Below are positions 1 through 9,540 of a stretch of DNA of 64,000 bases, piece after piece; the first letter of the stretch is position 1; every line of letters begins with the position of its first letter. The stretch comes from Posidonia oceanica. Taxonomy: Eukaryota > Streptophyta > Magnoliopsida > Alismatales > Posidoniaceae. The position numbers were made by a program, and so were the translations under genes. The stretch is taken from assembly GCA_037176725.1 (NCBI GenBank), contig JAZBRS010000029.1, forward strand, positions 44,340,001-44,404,000. Reading direction: 5' to 3'. A model generated the notes under the pieces. That model saw only the letters and a program-made list of their open reading frames with translations. It was not told the origin of the DNA and made no database searches.

Positions 1-339
1 AACGGCCGTCAAGATAGACTCGGCGACCGGATCCGGAGGAAGGGAGGCTTGCCATTGCCCCGGGGTGTACTGAGAACCTAGAGACGTCAGAGGAGGAAAC
101 CCTGGCGTCGGAGGGGGAACAAGGGGGACAGAAAGAGCAACCGGAGGGGCCAGAACGGGAACACCCTCCGTGACAGGAGTAAAAGAAGGCTCACTAACGT
201 ACTGGGCCATCGCTGACCTAGAGCGTGTGAGAACAGGGCTGCGACGAGTATTCAAGCGGTGCTTCCTAAGAGGAGCTATCGTCGCAAATGCGGATAGCTC
301 AGAGGGGGAATGGTCATGAACTAAGTCGCAAAAGGGCAT
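1..339 (-). CDS. gag N-terminus of element A (partial)
   Basis: This is an open frame of 113 codons from an ATG at 339-337 to the window edge, with no stop. It matches codon for codon the start of gag in element C (43435 downward), with a few substitutions. The region is proline/serine/valine-rich and precedes the Gag capsid-like domain, which lies off the window. In the same frame, a few codons upstream of the ATG, there is a TAA, so the first ATG is the likely start. A second in-frame Met lies about 50 codons in, at the start of the best conserved stretch, and could be an alternative start. The protein would be a structural polyprotein forming the cytoplasmic virus-like particle. What is present is intact, but the fate of the rest is unknown. 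Confidence 0.75.
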   Translation of the reverse strand, partial: MPFCDLVHDHSPSELSAFATIAPLRKHRLNTRRSPVLTRSRSAMAQYVSEPSFTPVTEGVPVLAPPVALSVPLVPPPTPGFPPLTSLGSQYTPGQWQASLPPDPVAESILTAV

Positions 340-1522
340 CAACGAGGGTCGATACTCGAGCTCTGGCAAAGGGAAGCTCGCTTACCGATCACGCTGACAC
401 AACAGAAGGAAACTAGGGTTAGAAATTAAAAGATGAATGCAAATGAGTTAGTTAAGTGGCATGAATGATGTGCATGCTTTCTAGTATGCCCCCCTTACCT
501 AACTAGTGTTTCCTAGCAAGGCTGTCTACTCCGGGTATCCCTGGATGTACGGGTCACCGACTCAGGTCAGAAAAAGTAGGTCCCCTGTCTAACTCCCGGC
601 CCAAAGCTCAGGTAATGACAGGGTGGTGCGTTGGTGGCCTCTACCCCGCCAAAGCGTGGGTGGTACCCTCTACTAACACCGACACGACCCCCGGACAAGG
701 AGGGGACGGACCGACCAACTTATGCCACGCCCAAAGCAGTAGAATAAGAGGCCGGAACCGTCCTTCGCAGACTAGTAGGTGGACTCAGAGGAGAAGAATG
801 CATGCCCTATATGATGCTTATGCAAAATGATTAGCGTTTTTTATCTTGCACATTTTATTAACCAAAGGGAGTGAAGGATTGTTTGTAGTCTCTAGTTGCC
901 CCTAGAAGTTCTTTTTACTTGCGTTTTTTAGTTAACCATGGGGGAAGCAGACAAGTCTCTACTATCCTAAGCATGGCAAGTGCAAAAGGGAAGAAAATCA
1001 GTCAAAATGGCAAGCAACCATCATACAACACAACAAAAGTCATGTTCATGGCATGTGCGAGTGTTTGTGAATATGATGGTGAAAAAGAAACATTCATCAA
1101 GTCGAAAGGCATGTAAGCATAGTATGTGCGTGTGTAGTGACATAGCAAGAGTGTAAAAGAAGCATTCAACGTTCAAAAAGCATGTATTTTAGCCAAACAA
1201 AGTATGTAGACATGTAATGTGCGAGAATTAAAGCAGTAATAAGCGAGTAAGGTAAAGTAAGGTAAAAGTAAGCAGACTATAAAGGAGATAAGGGCACAAG
1301 CAAGACAGTAAGTAAATAAACAGGCAAAGGAGCAAAGCCAAGCAAAGGAAAGCGCAAACCGAGACAAAAGAGGTGCAAAACCTAAGCAAAGTAGCTACGA
1401 AGCGACTCGCTAGGAGTTTGCACAGAAAAGCGAGCAAAACAGGCGAAGAAGGCACACAAGGCAGACAAAGCTGCAAAACAAGCGAGCGAAAAGCCGAGAA
1501 CGAAAGCCGGAGTCTAGTCTAA
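340..1522 (-). other. 5' leader (untranslated region) of element A
   Basis: This noncoding stretch lies between the PBS and gag and is collinear with 43436-44620 in element C, mostly identical by eye. No ORF here is shared in the expected manner, and short frames are chance. The part next to the PBS is rich in AAGCAAA/GCAAAG words; the part next to gag has a C-rich stretch near 490-540. Element B has a diverged counterpart at 8458-9540. Confidence 0.7.
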
Positions 1523-1540
1523 TCCCCAGCAGAGTCGCCA
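1523..1540 (-). other. Primer binding site of element A (tRNA-Arg type)
   Basis: One base inside the LTR end, the - strand reads TGGCGACTCTGCTGGGGA. This is the complement of a 3' tRNA end TCCCCAGCAGAGTCG plus CCA. From memory this matches plant tRNA-Arg genes and the PBS reported for Ogre elements. It is intact here and deleted in element C. Confidence 0.85.
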
Positions 1541-1820
1541 CTGTAGCGATCCCGATCGGAATCAGGCTCGCTAGATTTAGCGGCGATTGGATCCGAGGAA
1601 GAGGCTCAACTCGAAAACGCTTAAAATCGAGGAGAAAGAGGAAAGATAAGACAAATCAGAGTCGCCACCATGTCTATTAACGGGAGACAAGGAAAACCGG
1701 GGGAAATGCGTGAATTAACGCGCAAAACCGAGCAAGAAATGCAAAGCAAAGCAATGCAAAGGAAAACAAATGCAAACAAATGCAAATGAGATGACTCTAG
1801 CCTAGGATAAGGGCAGTACG

Positions 1821-1930
1821 GTCATTGCGGGCCAGAAGACAGGGCAAGGACTCCTGTTACGCGCGGGGAAGGTGTTAGGCACCCCCGACACGCCCGAGAA
1901 TCGGTCTTTCTAGGCTTACGCTCGCATACG
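1821..1930 (-). promoter_or_regulatory. Conserved LTR block in LTR A (R/U5)
   Basis: This is a block of about 110 bp that is almost invariant in all same-family LTRs here and recognisable in the B and E LTRs. It contains GGGTGCCTAACACC and GTAACAGGAGTCC on the - strand. It lies about 190 bp downstream of the TATA candidate, so it should be part of the transcript leader. Confidence 0.6.
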
Positions 1931-2115
1931 CAGGAAAATGCAGGATTGAATGCCTATGTGCCTATAAATGCCTAAATGAATGCTCAAGGTGTGCTCTAAG
2001 TGGGAAGAAACAAAGCAAGGAAGTAAACGTGCTCTCTAAGTGCTCAGCTACGCTGTCCGTGTTCCTAACTAGGCGAAACCTAGCTCGTGAGAACTCCAGA
2101 CAGTAAGCATCACAG

Positions 2116-2125
2116 CCCTATATGC
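2116..2125 (-). promoter_or_regulatory. TATA-box candidate in LTR A
   Basis: The - strand reads GCATATAGGG. The same word, with one variable base, is found at the equivalent place in all six A-family and E LTRs, just downstream of the variable tandem array and upstream of the conserved R/U5 block. No transcript data support it. Confidence 0.45.
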
Positions 2126-2129
2126 GAAT

Positions 2130-2470
2130 GCAGGCGAAAAAACGAAACAGCGAGAAAACCATGCAATGCAATCGACATGCAAGGGAAAACGGCGTAAAAC
2201 ACGCAAAACGAGGCGAGAGATGAGCAACGCACGCAAAATGATGCAAAAGAGCGAAACCAACACGCAAAACGAACGGGAAACAAGGCAACACGCGAAACGA
2301 GACAAGAAAACCGAAAGGCACGCAAAACGATGCAAAAGACTATAGTGGACACGCAAAACCGTGCCAAAAGGAAAGCGAGCACGCAGAACGGCGCAAAAGC
2401 AAAGCAGGCACGCAAGACGGTGCCAAAGCGAGAGCGGGCACGCGAAACGGCGCCAAAACAGCGAAGCAAA
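2130..2470. repeat. U3 tandem array of LTR A
   Basis: These are imperfect repeats of about 25-35 bp built around CACGCAAAACG (CGTTTTGCGTG on the element strand), placed directly upstream of the TATA candidate. Length differs between LTR copies. Confidence 0.75.
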
Positions 2471-3179
2471 ACCTCGGAAAAGCCATGCGAATGCAAGAAT
2501 GCAGAGAAAAGATCAGAAAAGGCAAAAGGAGAGGCAAAACAATGCATGTGTAAGAACAGACGTCGTTTAGGACCGCTCAGAGTAGGTGTGAAGACCTACG
2601 GAGGGGAGAGTGTGCAAACGGAGGGATTACCACCTCTTTGCGACTGTTTCCCGCTAAACCGTTCCACGGTGTGTCTCGCACGCTGCCCAAAGCTCGCGAT
2701 GCGATCGGATCGTGGAAAAGGGGGAAGAAAGTCACATTCCATGGTAAATCCAGGGAAAACATAACACAAAACACTCAGGAATACGCGAAACGAGGATTTG
2801 GAGATAGAAGTAGAAAGGGGAGGCCCTATTCTACATGCTCAAAGAGACAGAAAGCGAAAACAAGAAAAACTATGCAAATGGCATGCAATACAGAGGTTCA
2901 GGAGGACATACCTGGAAATCCGGGAGCCTGATCTAAAATCTGTCTGGTCCATGCTGAAGAGCGCTTCGCTGCGGTCGCCTGGGCAGCTTACTTGAGAAGA
3001 TCCAACGACCGGATTGGAAGATATCGCGGCTTCAAGGCAGAAGGGTCAGAACAGGGGAGAAGAACAGATCTAGGTGTTCAGGAAGTCCTAGGGGTGTGGA
3101 AAAGGTCCTCCCCAGTGAAAGGGAGCTAAAAGTGCTTAGTGTGTGCAAGAAGATGCTGAAATGCAAGACCAGATGGATG

Positions 3180-4160
3180 CAGAATGCATGCAAAAGCAAG
3201 AAAAAGCAAAGAGAAGACACTGGGAAAAGCCAGGATTTCAGAAAGCATTTTGAAAAAGAAAAGGGCTAAAAATGCAAATTTTCCAGGAAACAGGGGTCCA
3301 CAGGAAAGGATTTCGAAAACAGGAGAGGACAGAGGTCCATTTTACAAAAAAACTAGGCTCAGAAAGCTGTTTTGAAAAGAGGGTATGCCTTAAAAGAGGT
3401 TTTGAAAGCAGAAAGAGGTCAGAATGCAATTTTGGAAAAATTGGGGTCTAAAATGCAAATTTTCCAGAAAATAGGGTTCTGGGGAGTCCACGAATACTGG
3501 TGGAGGGTCTGCATGCAATTTGGTAAGCATAGGAGCTAGGATGCAAGTTAGGGGCAAAATGGTCTTTTTACATGGTTTTTGAAAGATGCAAGGACCTATG
3601 TGTGATTTTTAAATCATGCAGGGGTCAAATATGCAATTTTATATGGAAAAAATGCTCTGAAAATCAGATAACAGGACTGCAGTGCAATTTTTGGAAAAAA
3701 CAGGGTTGAAAATGCAATATAATAAGCCAAAATACATGCATAACAGCTACTGTCCATTTAAAATGGACCTAGATGCAAATGTGCAAAAGCAGAAGGTAAA
3801 AAATGCAATGCAGTATGCAAAATAAGAAAATAAAGGCTAAGTTCCTACAGTGCATGGACCTACATGCAAAAACAGAAACATGCAGGGACCTGAAATGCAA
3901 TGCAGTATGGTAAAATGCATGCAACTAAATTAACTGATTTAAGACAGGACTTACATGCAAAAACCAAAAGTAGAGGGGCTAAACTACAAAATATTATAAC
4001 AGCACAGCATAGTAAAAGGACTAGATTGCAAATATAGAAAAGCAAGAACAAAAGTTGCAATTTAGCATGGATTTTAATTAAAAACTAAGCATATTAAATG
4101 AACAGAGGACTGAAGTACGAAAATTGAAAAACTTAAGTCAGATATGCAATATTCACATAA
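3180..4160. repeat. ATGCAA-rich segment of LTR A
   Basis: An A-rich stretch of about 1 kb in which the word ATGCAA (often ATGCAAATTTT) recurs every 20-60 bp with no strict period. It looks like a decayed minisatellite or a dispersed motif field. No coding potential is seen. Confidence 0.55.
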
Positions 4161-4194
4161 AACCATATAACTGTAAAAATAATTAAACAGTAAC

Positions 4195-5720
4195 TCGCCG
4201 GCGATGAGAGGTACTGTAGCAGTGAGCTACCGGACCTCAGCACCGCCGGCACAGGGGGCTTGAGGAGGCGCGGGAGGGCGGAGCTTGGTGCTGGCGTTCG
4301 TGCGGAGCTTCGGAGACTGCTGGAGCGGCGTTCCGTCGGTCGGAGCATCAGGAGGAACAGCAGCCGGCGCCGGAGAAGAGATATTGTCCGGCGAGTCGAG
4401 GACAGAGCAGGAGGACCGGAAAAGCTATTCTAGAGGGCAGAGAAGCAGCGGGGGGAGAAGAGGAAGCTAAGGGAAGAAAAGTTTACCTTTTTCCATGTCT
4501 GAGTCGTCCCCCCAACGTCAGTGGTTCCAGAGGTCGCCGGTGGAGTCCGTTCGGTCGCTGCGGGTGCTGTCGGCTGCTCGCGAGGGCTGGAGTCGATTCA
4601 GGATGATCCTCCGGAGCTTCCTAGACGTCCGGACGCGAGCTTCGATGCTCAGCAGAAGATTCGGCCGATTTGGGTTCACAGGTGATAGCCGGAGGCCGGG
4701 GAGGGTGTTTGCTGCTCCTTAGGTGGAAAGGAACCCTCCGGGAGGTTGCTGGAAGTCCGGCGAAGGGTTCTGGGTGCTTTGGAATGGGTTCTGGTGCGAG
4801 TAGATAGGAAATGGAGGTTCGGGCTGATTTCTGACAGAAACAAGGCTAGGTGTTTGTAGTGTGGTTTAAGGTCAGTGGTGGACGAGAAGGTCTGATGGCT
4901 GGGGCTTTGGAAAGGTGGAGGTCTGGTGAGTAGCTGGGTGAAGTTTGAGAGGATTCTGTGAATTGTGGAGGAGGGAATTACGGAGTGGGTTCAGGTCAGT
5001 TGCAGATAGGCTTTCAGAGGGATTAGGTAGTGATTTGGGTGGTGGAATGGCTGTAGAAAGGTGAGGGGAAATGGCTGTGTTTTGGGTGAACTTGGGGGAG
5101 TAATTGGAAGAAAGATGGAGGCTTGAAATGGTGCTGGGCTATTGGAAAAGAAGGGGAAGAGTCTAGTGGATTTTGAGGAGGGAAATGGAGAGGTTTCAGG
5201 AGGGGAATTCTCTAGGATTGCAGCCCTTCTCCGGGATGTCAAGGACCTCTCAAGCTCTACTCTCACTGTCCTCTTCTCTCTGGAAATGGAAGGATCAAGA
5301 GGAAGAAGGAGGAGGGTCGCACAGGTGGGGAAGAAGATTCTGGGAATGCTCTCTGGCTTCTCACTGGTTCGCTCTGTCACTCACACTCTCACTCTTGCTT
5401 GCTCACACTCCGGCTCTGTCTAGCATTCTGGATTGAATGGAGGACGGGAGGCTTTTGAATGGGGAGCTGCTGCTGCTGGGCGCGAGCTGAGAATTCAAAC
5501 TCGGCCGGCGGTTACTGCAGCAGAGGGGACGGGGCGACCGGCTCCGGAAAAGCCGCAGAGAGGAAGGAGAGCGGCGGGCTGCTGTAGATTGAAAGGATGG
5601 AGGACTCAAATTCGAATGGAGGAGGGAATCCTGTTGCCACAGCTCGCGGGAGAAAATCCGGTGGAAACGCTGAGGAAGGAGGAAGAAGAAGGAGGAGAAG
5701 GAAGGCGGGCTGGACTGTGG
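4195..5720. other. GC-rich segment of LTR A
   Basis: A GC-rich segment, within an otherwise AT-rich LTR, with many CGGAG words and a donor-like AGGTAAA on the - strand (about 4480-4490). It aligns with segments in the other LTRs, but reading frames are not shared, so I do not call a gene. It could be a captured promoter/5'UTR-like piece. Confidence 0.4.
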
Positions 5721-7701
5721 GCCGAAGGAAGAAAACAAAAACAAAAAATAAAAAGAAGAAACGGGCCAAAGGGCCCAGTAAAGAAAAGAAAGAAAGAAAA
5801 AGGGAAGTAAGAAGGAAAGAGAGAGTAGAATGGGGAAATAAAATTAGGTAAAAATAAACAAAAATACTGGAGAGGTTGTGCTGTAGGTTAGGATTTTAAT
5901 TAAGATTTTTAATGGTCATTTTGAGTTGATTAATGTGTCTTGGGCTTGATTAGGGTTTTAGGGCTTTGGTTTTGCTTTTAATTAGTTTTCACTTGATTAA
6001 ACGTTTGTTAAACCTTTTTTAAATTGTTTTAAAAATTGTGTTTCCCTTGTTGGACACTTAGGATATTGATTAGGATTTTTTAGGATTTAATTTCGTATTA
6101 ATCAGGGTTGGTTTTAGGTTCTTAAGTTTTAGTCTTCTTAGGGTTTTTTCTTTCTTAAGTCTTTTAAGTTATGTTTTGATTTTTATTTGTTGATTTTTCT
6201 TGAAGTTTTTGGTTGGGTTTTTCTGGTTTGATAGGGTGTTTTTTAAGTCTTTCAGATGTGTTTTTCTTTTCTTTTTTAATTAAGTTTTTAACTTGTTTTT
6301 CTTATGTTTATTAGGTTAAGTCTTTTGCCTTCTTTGATTACTTGTTTTGGTGTTTGATTTTTAATTCTTCTTTTTAGGGTTTGTCTTTTAATTCTTCTGA
6401 TGGAGTTTTATTTTTGGTGGGTTTTGATTTTATTTTAGCTTTTTTCTTGATTTTTCAGTGTTTTCTTTTGATTTGTTTTGCATTTTTTAGCTTGCATGTT
6501 TGGTTTTCCTTTTAGCTTGATTTAGTTAAGTTTAAGTTGTTAATTGCTTGTTTAACATTTTTTAATTGTTTTTCTTAGGGTTCTGATTTGTTTCTTTTGT
6601 GTTTTGAGATTTTACAGATTTTTATGGGTTTTTGTTGATTTTTGCAGAAGAGAGAAAAGAAAAAGAGAAGGAAGAAAGAAATGGAAAAAAGAGGGAGATA
6701 AGAGGAAAAGAGATAGGTTGGAGGAAAACGATTTTTTAAAATTCAGAAAAAGTGTTAAAAATAAAGCAAAAATAGGGATAAGATAGAGGAAGGATAGAAG
6801 CACAGAGGGGGCCCACAGCTAGACCAGAAAAAGGATAAGAAAGGGATGAAAAGAGAGATGATAATCAGGAGAGAGAGAGGAGAGAGAAAATGATAATCCC
6901 GGAGAGAGAAGAGGAGAGAGAAAACGATAATCCCGGAGAGAGAAAAGGATAATTTGGGTGAAAGAGGGTCTTAATGGTCTTGGAATGGGGTGAGAATTGG
7001 TGAGTGGGTAGTCTGGGGTTTGAAGTCTTGGTTCTGAGGTTTTGGTTTGATTCTAAGGAGGTTTTGGAGGGGTTTCAAGGTGTAGAAAAAGGGTAGTTTC
7101 ACCTAGGTTTTCTATGGTTTTTGGGAATGGGTTAGGTTTGGAAATTTCTAGGTTTTTGGGTAGGCTTGTTGAGTGAATAGTGGTGGGTTTTCCTATGGTT
7201 TTTGGTTAGGTTTTGAGCTTGGGAAGGGGGGTAAAGGTTTAGGTCAAAACAGGCTGATTTTGAAGGGTAGAGAGGAGGATTAGGGTTAGGGTTTGGTTGG
7301 GGTTTGATCCAGCAATCACCAAGAGGGCTCCAAGGGTCCGGGCCCGCCAAGATGGGGTGTCAACAGAGTGTATGCCAAGTCTTCATCTGCTTTCATTGAG
7401 TTGTAGACTCCTTTTTTAATGATCCATGAGCCGAGTTTTACTTTCAGTTTTCATGCATCTGCCTCTCTGTGTTGGATGCTGTGGTCACTTGCATCCTATG
7501 TTGGACGTAGATGTTCCCAGCGTTCAACACTCTAGGTCTGTGACTTCCAGATTTCGTGCCTGCTCTTGGTTTTCATGCTTCGATTGTTATTGCTCTGATT
7601 GTCTGGCTTGCTCTACTTTGTCCTTGCTTTTTTATTTGATATTAATATCATGTCTTATCAGTTGTGCATGCATGTTCTGCAAGTTTTCTGTCCTTTACCT
7701 A

Positions 7702-7756
7702 GGACGCTGGGTTTCCCAGCGTCTTACGTTGGACGCTGTTCTTGCCAGCGTCCAAC
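7702..7756. repeat. Pair of short hairpins in the B LTR
   Basis: 7728-7738 (GTTGGACGCTG) pairs perfectly with 7746-7756 across a 7-nt loop. Just before it, GGACGCTGG and CCCAGCGTC (about 7702-7723) form a second hairpin with the same core word. A degenerate relative lies at about 7500-7535. Confidence 0.7.
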
Positions 7757-8065
7757 ACTTTAAGTTTGCTGCAGTCTATTTCCTTGTGCTGTTTCCGACT
7801 CGAACCTCGTTTTTTGGGTCTGGCTACTCCTAGGGCATGTTTTGGCACCCTAGCATATAGTCTAATAGTGGTTTTCAGATTTCACACCTTAGTCGTGTTT
7901 TCCCGACCTATTTTCGCCTCCTTGCAGTATTTTGAACTTTAATTAATCACTTTTAAACAAGGTTTGCTAAGCTCTGCATGGTTTATAATTGCATATTACA
8001 TACCGCCTTAAGACGAACATAAACCGACGTTTTACGCCATCATTTGCCACACAATAGCGGATCAG

Positions 8066-8147
8066 TTTAGAAAGACCGATTCCTCGGACCTGTTTGGGGT
8101 GCCTAACACCTTTCCCATACGTAACAGGAGTCCTTACCCTTTCTCTG
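8066..8147 (+). promoter_or_regulatory. Conserved R/U5 block in the B LTR
   Basis: A diverged copy of the block seen in all other LTRs, here on the + strand, retaining GGGGTGCCTAACACC and GTAACAGGAGTCCTTACCC. It is in the expected orientation for a + strand element. Confidence 0.6.
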
Positions 8148-8439
8148 GACCACATTGACTCTGTGTCACACATTTGGATCAAATTTGCATGCTTTAAAAA
8201 TGCAAAAGTCTTCTTTGCATGTTTCTTTCTTGATTTTCCTAGTTTTTCCCGTTTTAATAAATTAGGTGGTAACTCCTTGTCTTTTCTTTTATTTTCCTTT
8301 TGCATTCGTCTTTGCTTTTTGGTGTTTTCGAGTTGAGTTTTCTTCCTCGGATCCACCCGCTCGTAGTGGCCTATTATCGGTCGGTGCATGCGAGCTTTGG
8401 CATCGTCCATGGACGCACCGATTTTCAGGATTACTACAG

Positions 8440-8457
8440 TGGCGACTCCGCTGGGGT
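8440..8457 (+). other. Primer binding site of element B (tRNA-Arg type)
   Basis: TGGCGACTCCGCTGGGGT lies one base after the LTR end at 8438. Seventeen of 18 bases complement the 3' end of plant tRNA-Arg including CCA (recalled from memory). Confidence 0.85.
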
Positions 8458-9540
8458 ACTAGACTCCAGCTTTCATTTCCTCTTTTCCGCTTTTGTGTGG
8501 CTTGTTTCTCTGCTTAGCTTAGTATTAGTTACCTTGTTTGCTTGTTCATCGCACCAATCTTTATTCTTTGCTTATCTCAGCAGTCAGTTGCCTTATTTGC
8601 TTAATCGCTGCTTTAATTCACGTCTTCTGCTTATCTTAGCATTAACTATCATGCTTGCATTGATTATTGCATTAATCCCTGCCTTTTGCTTGATGTTTGG
8701 TTTATTTTACACAAGTATGCCATGTCACATCACTTATACACATGCCATGCTTGCACATGCCTTTTGGTGTGCTGATTGTCTTTCATTTTCACTGATCATA
8801 TGACACAACACTAGCACATACCATGAACATGCCTTTTGTAATGATGTGTGTTGTTTGCTTGCCATGTTTGGGTGATTTCTTCCCCTTCTGCACTAAGCCT
8901 AAGGACAATTAGAGATTGATTGTTTTCCCCATGGCTAATTAAAAAATGGCAAGTAAAATCAATACTAGGAGCAACTAGAGATATCAACACACCTTCATCC
9001 CCCTTTGAGTTAATAAAACACGCAAGATAAAAACTTTAATCATACTTGCATGAATGAGCATATAGGGCATGCATCTTCTCTTCTCTGAGTCCACCGACCC
9101 ATCTGAGAAGAACAGTCCCAGCCTCTTGCTCCACTGCTTTGGCGTGGCACAAGTTGGTTGGTCTGTCCCCCTTGTCATGGGTCATGTCGGTGCTAGTGGA
9201 GGGTACCACCCATGCTTTGGTAGGGTCGAGGCCACCAACGCACCACCCCTTTACTACCTAAGCTTTGGCCAAGATTTAGACGGTGACCTACTTTTTCTAG
9301 CCTGAGTCGGTGACCCGTGCACCTGTGAGTGTCCGAAGTAGACAACCTACTAGGACACACTAGATTGGTGAGAGAGAGCATGCTAGAGAGCATTCATTTG
9401 CATGACTGCCATTCATACCACCATACATTTGCATTTTACTTTCAAGCTTTAACGCCTGTTTTTTGTTTATTTTGTGTCTTGTCGAATAGGGCAGTGAGCG
9501 AGTTCCCTAGCTAGAGCTTGAGTTCTTTCTCTTACTGACA
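8458..9540 (+). other. 5' leader of element B
   Basis: This is noncoding. Its second half (about 8950-9420) is a diverged, opposite-strand counterpart of the leaders at 480-1000 and 43571-44100, for example the stretch around a GAGTCCACCGACC word. I see no gene. Confidence 0.65.

Larger units (their letters stand above)
1..7365 (-). mobile_element. Element A: 5' part of an Ogre/Tat-type Ty3/gypsy retrotransposon
   Basis: On the - strand this reads 5' LTR (7365-1542), PBS (1540-1523), leader, then the first 113 codons of gag, cut by the window edge. It is nearly collinear with 43097-50311 of element C and belongs to the same family. It is inserted in the 5' LTR of element B: sequence from 7366 on matches a different LTR subfamily on the + strand. 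The expected 5-bp target duplication would be GAGTG (7366-7370), but the partner copy lies beyond position 1. Unlike C, its primer binding site is intact. Confidence 0.9.
1542..7365 (-). repeat. 5' LTR of element A (5824 bp)
   Basis: On the - strand it starts TGTTGACACCCC at 7365 and ends ATCGCTACA at 1542, next to the PBS. Along the + strand it contains: the conserved R/U5 block (1821-1930), a TATA candidate (2116-2125), a tandem U3 array (about 2130-2470), a segment rich in ATGCAA words (about 3180-4160), a GC-rich segment (about 4195-5720), a T-rich segment (about 5880-6650) and GAGA tracts (about 6865-6955, three units). The same order recurs in every LTR of the family. Open frames inside it are not conserved as proteins. 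Confidence 0.93.
7366..8438 (+). repeat. 5' LTR remnant of element B (3' end of the LTR)
   Basis: The right end is TTACTACA followed by G and the PBS, so 8438 is the LTR end. The left part was removed by the insertion of A. It is a different subfamily from LTR A but shares the conserved R/U5 block (8066-8147, + orientation) and, near the end, a piece also found at the edge of LTR E. It holds short perfect hairpins near 7702-7756. Confidence 0.8.

Noticed and set aside
1523..1540. tRNA fragment
   Set aside because: Only the 18 bases complementary to a tRNA 3' end, placed at an LTR edge: a primer binding site, not a tRNA gene.
7279..7296. Telomere-like TTAGGGTTAGGG word
   Set aside because: Only two units within an LTR, recurring in other LTRs in degenerate form; not a telomere.
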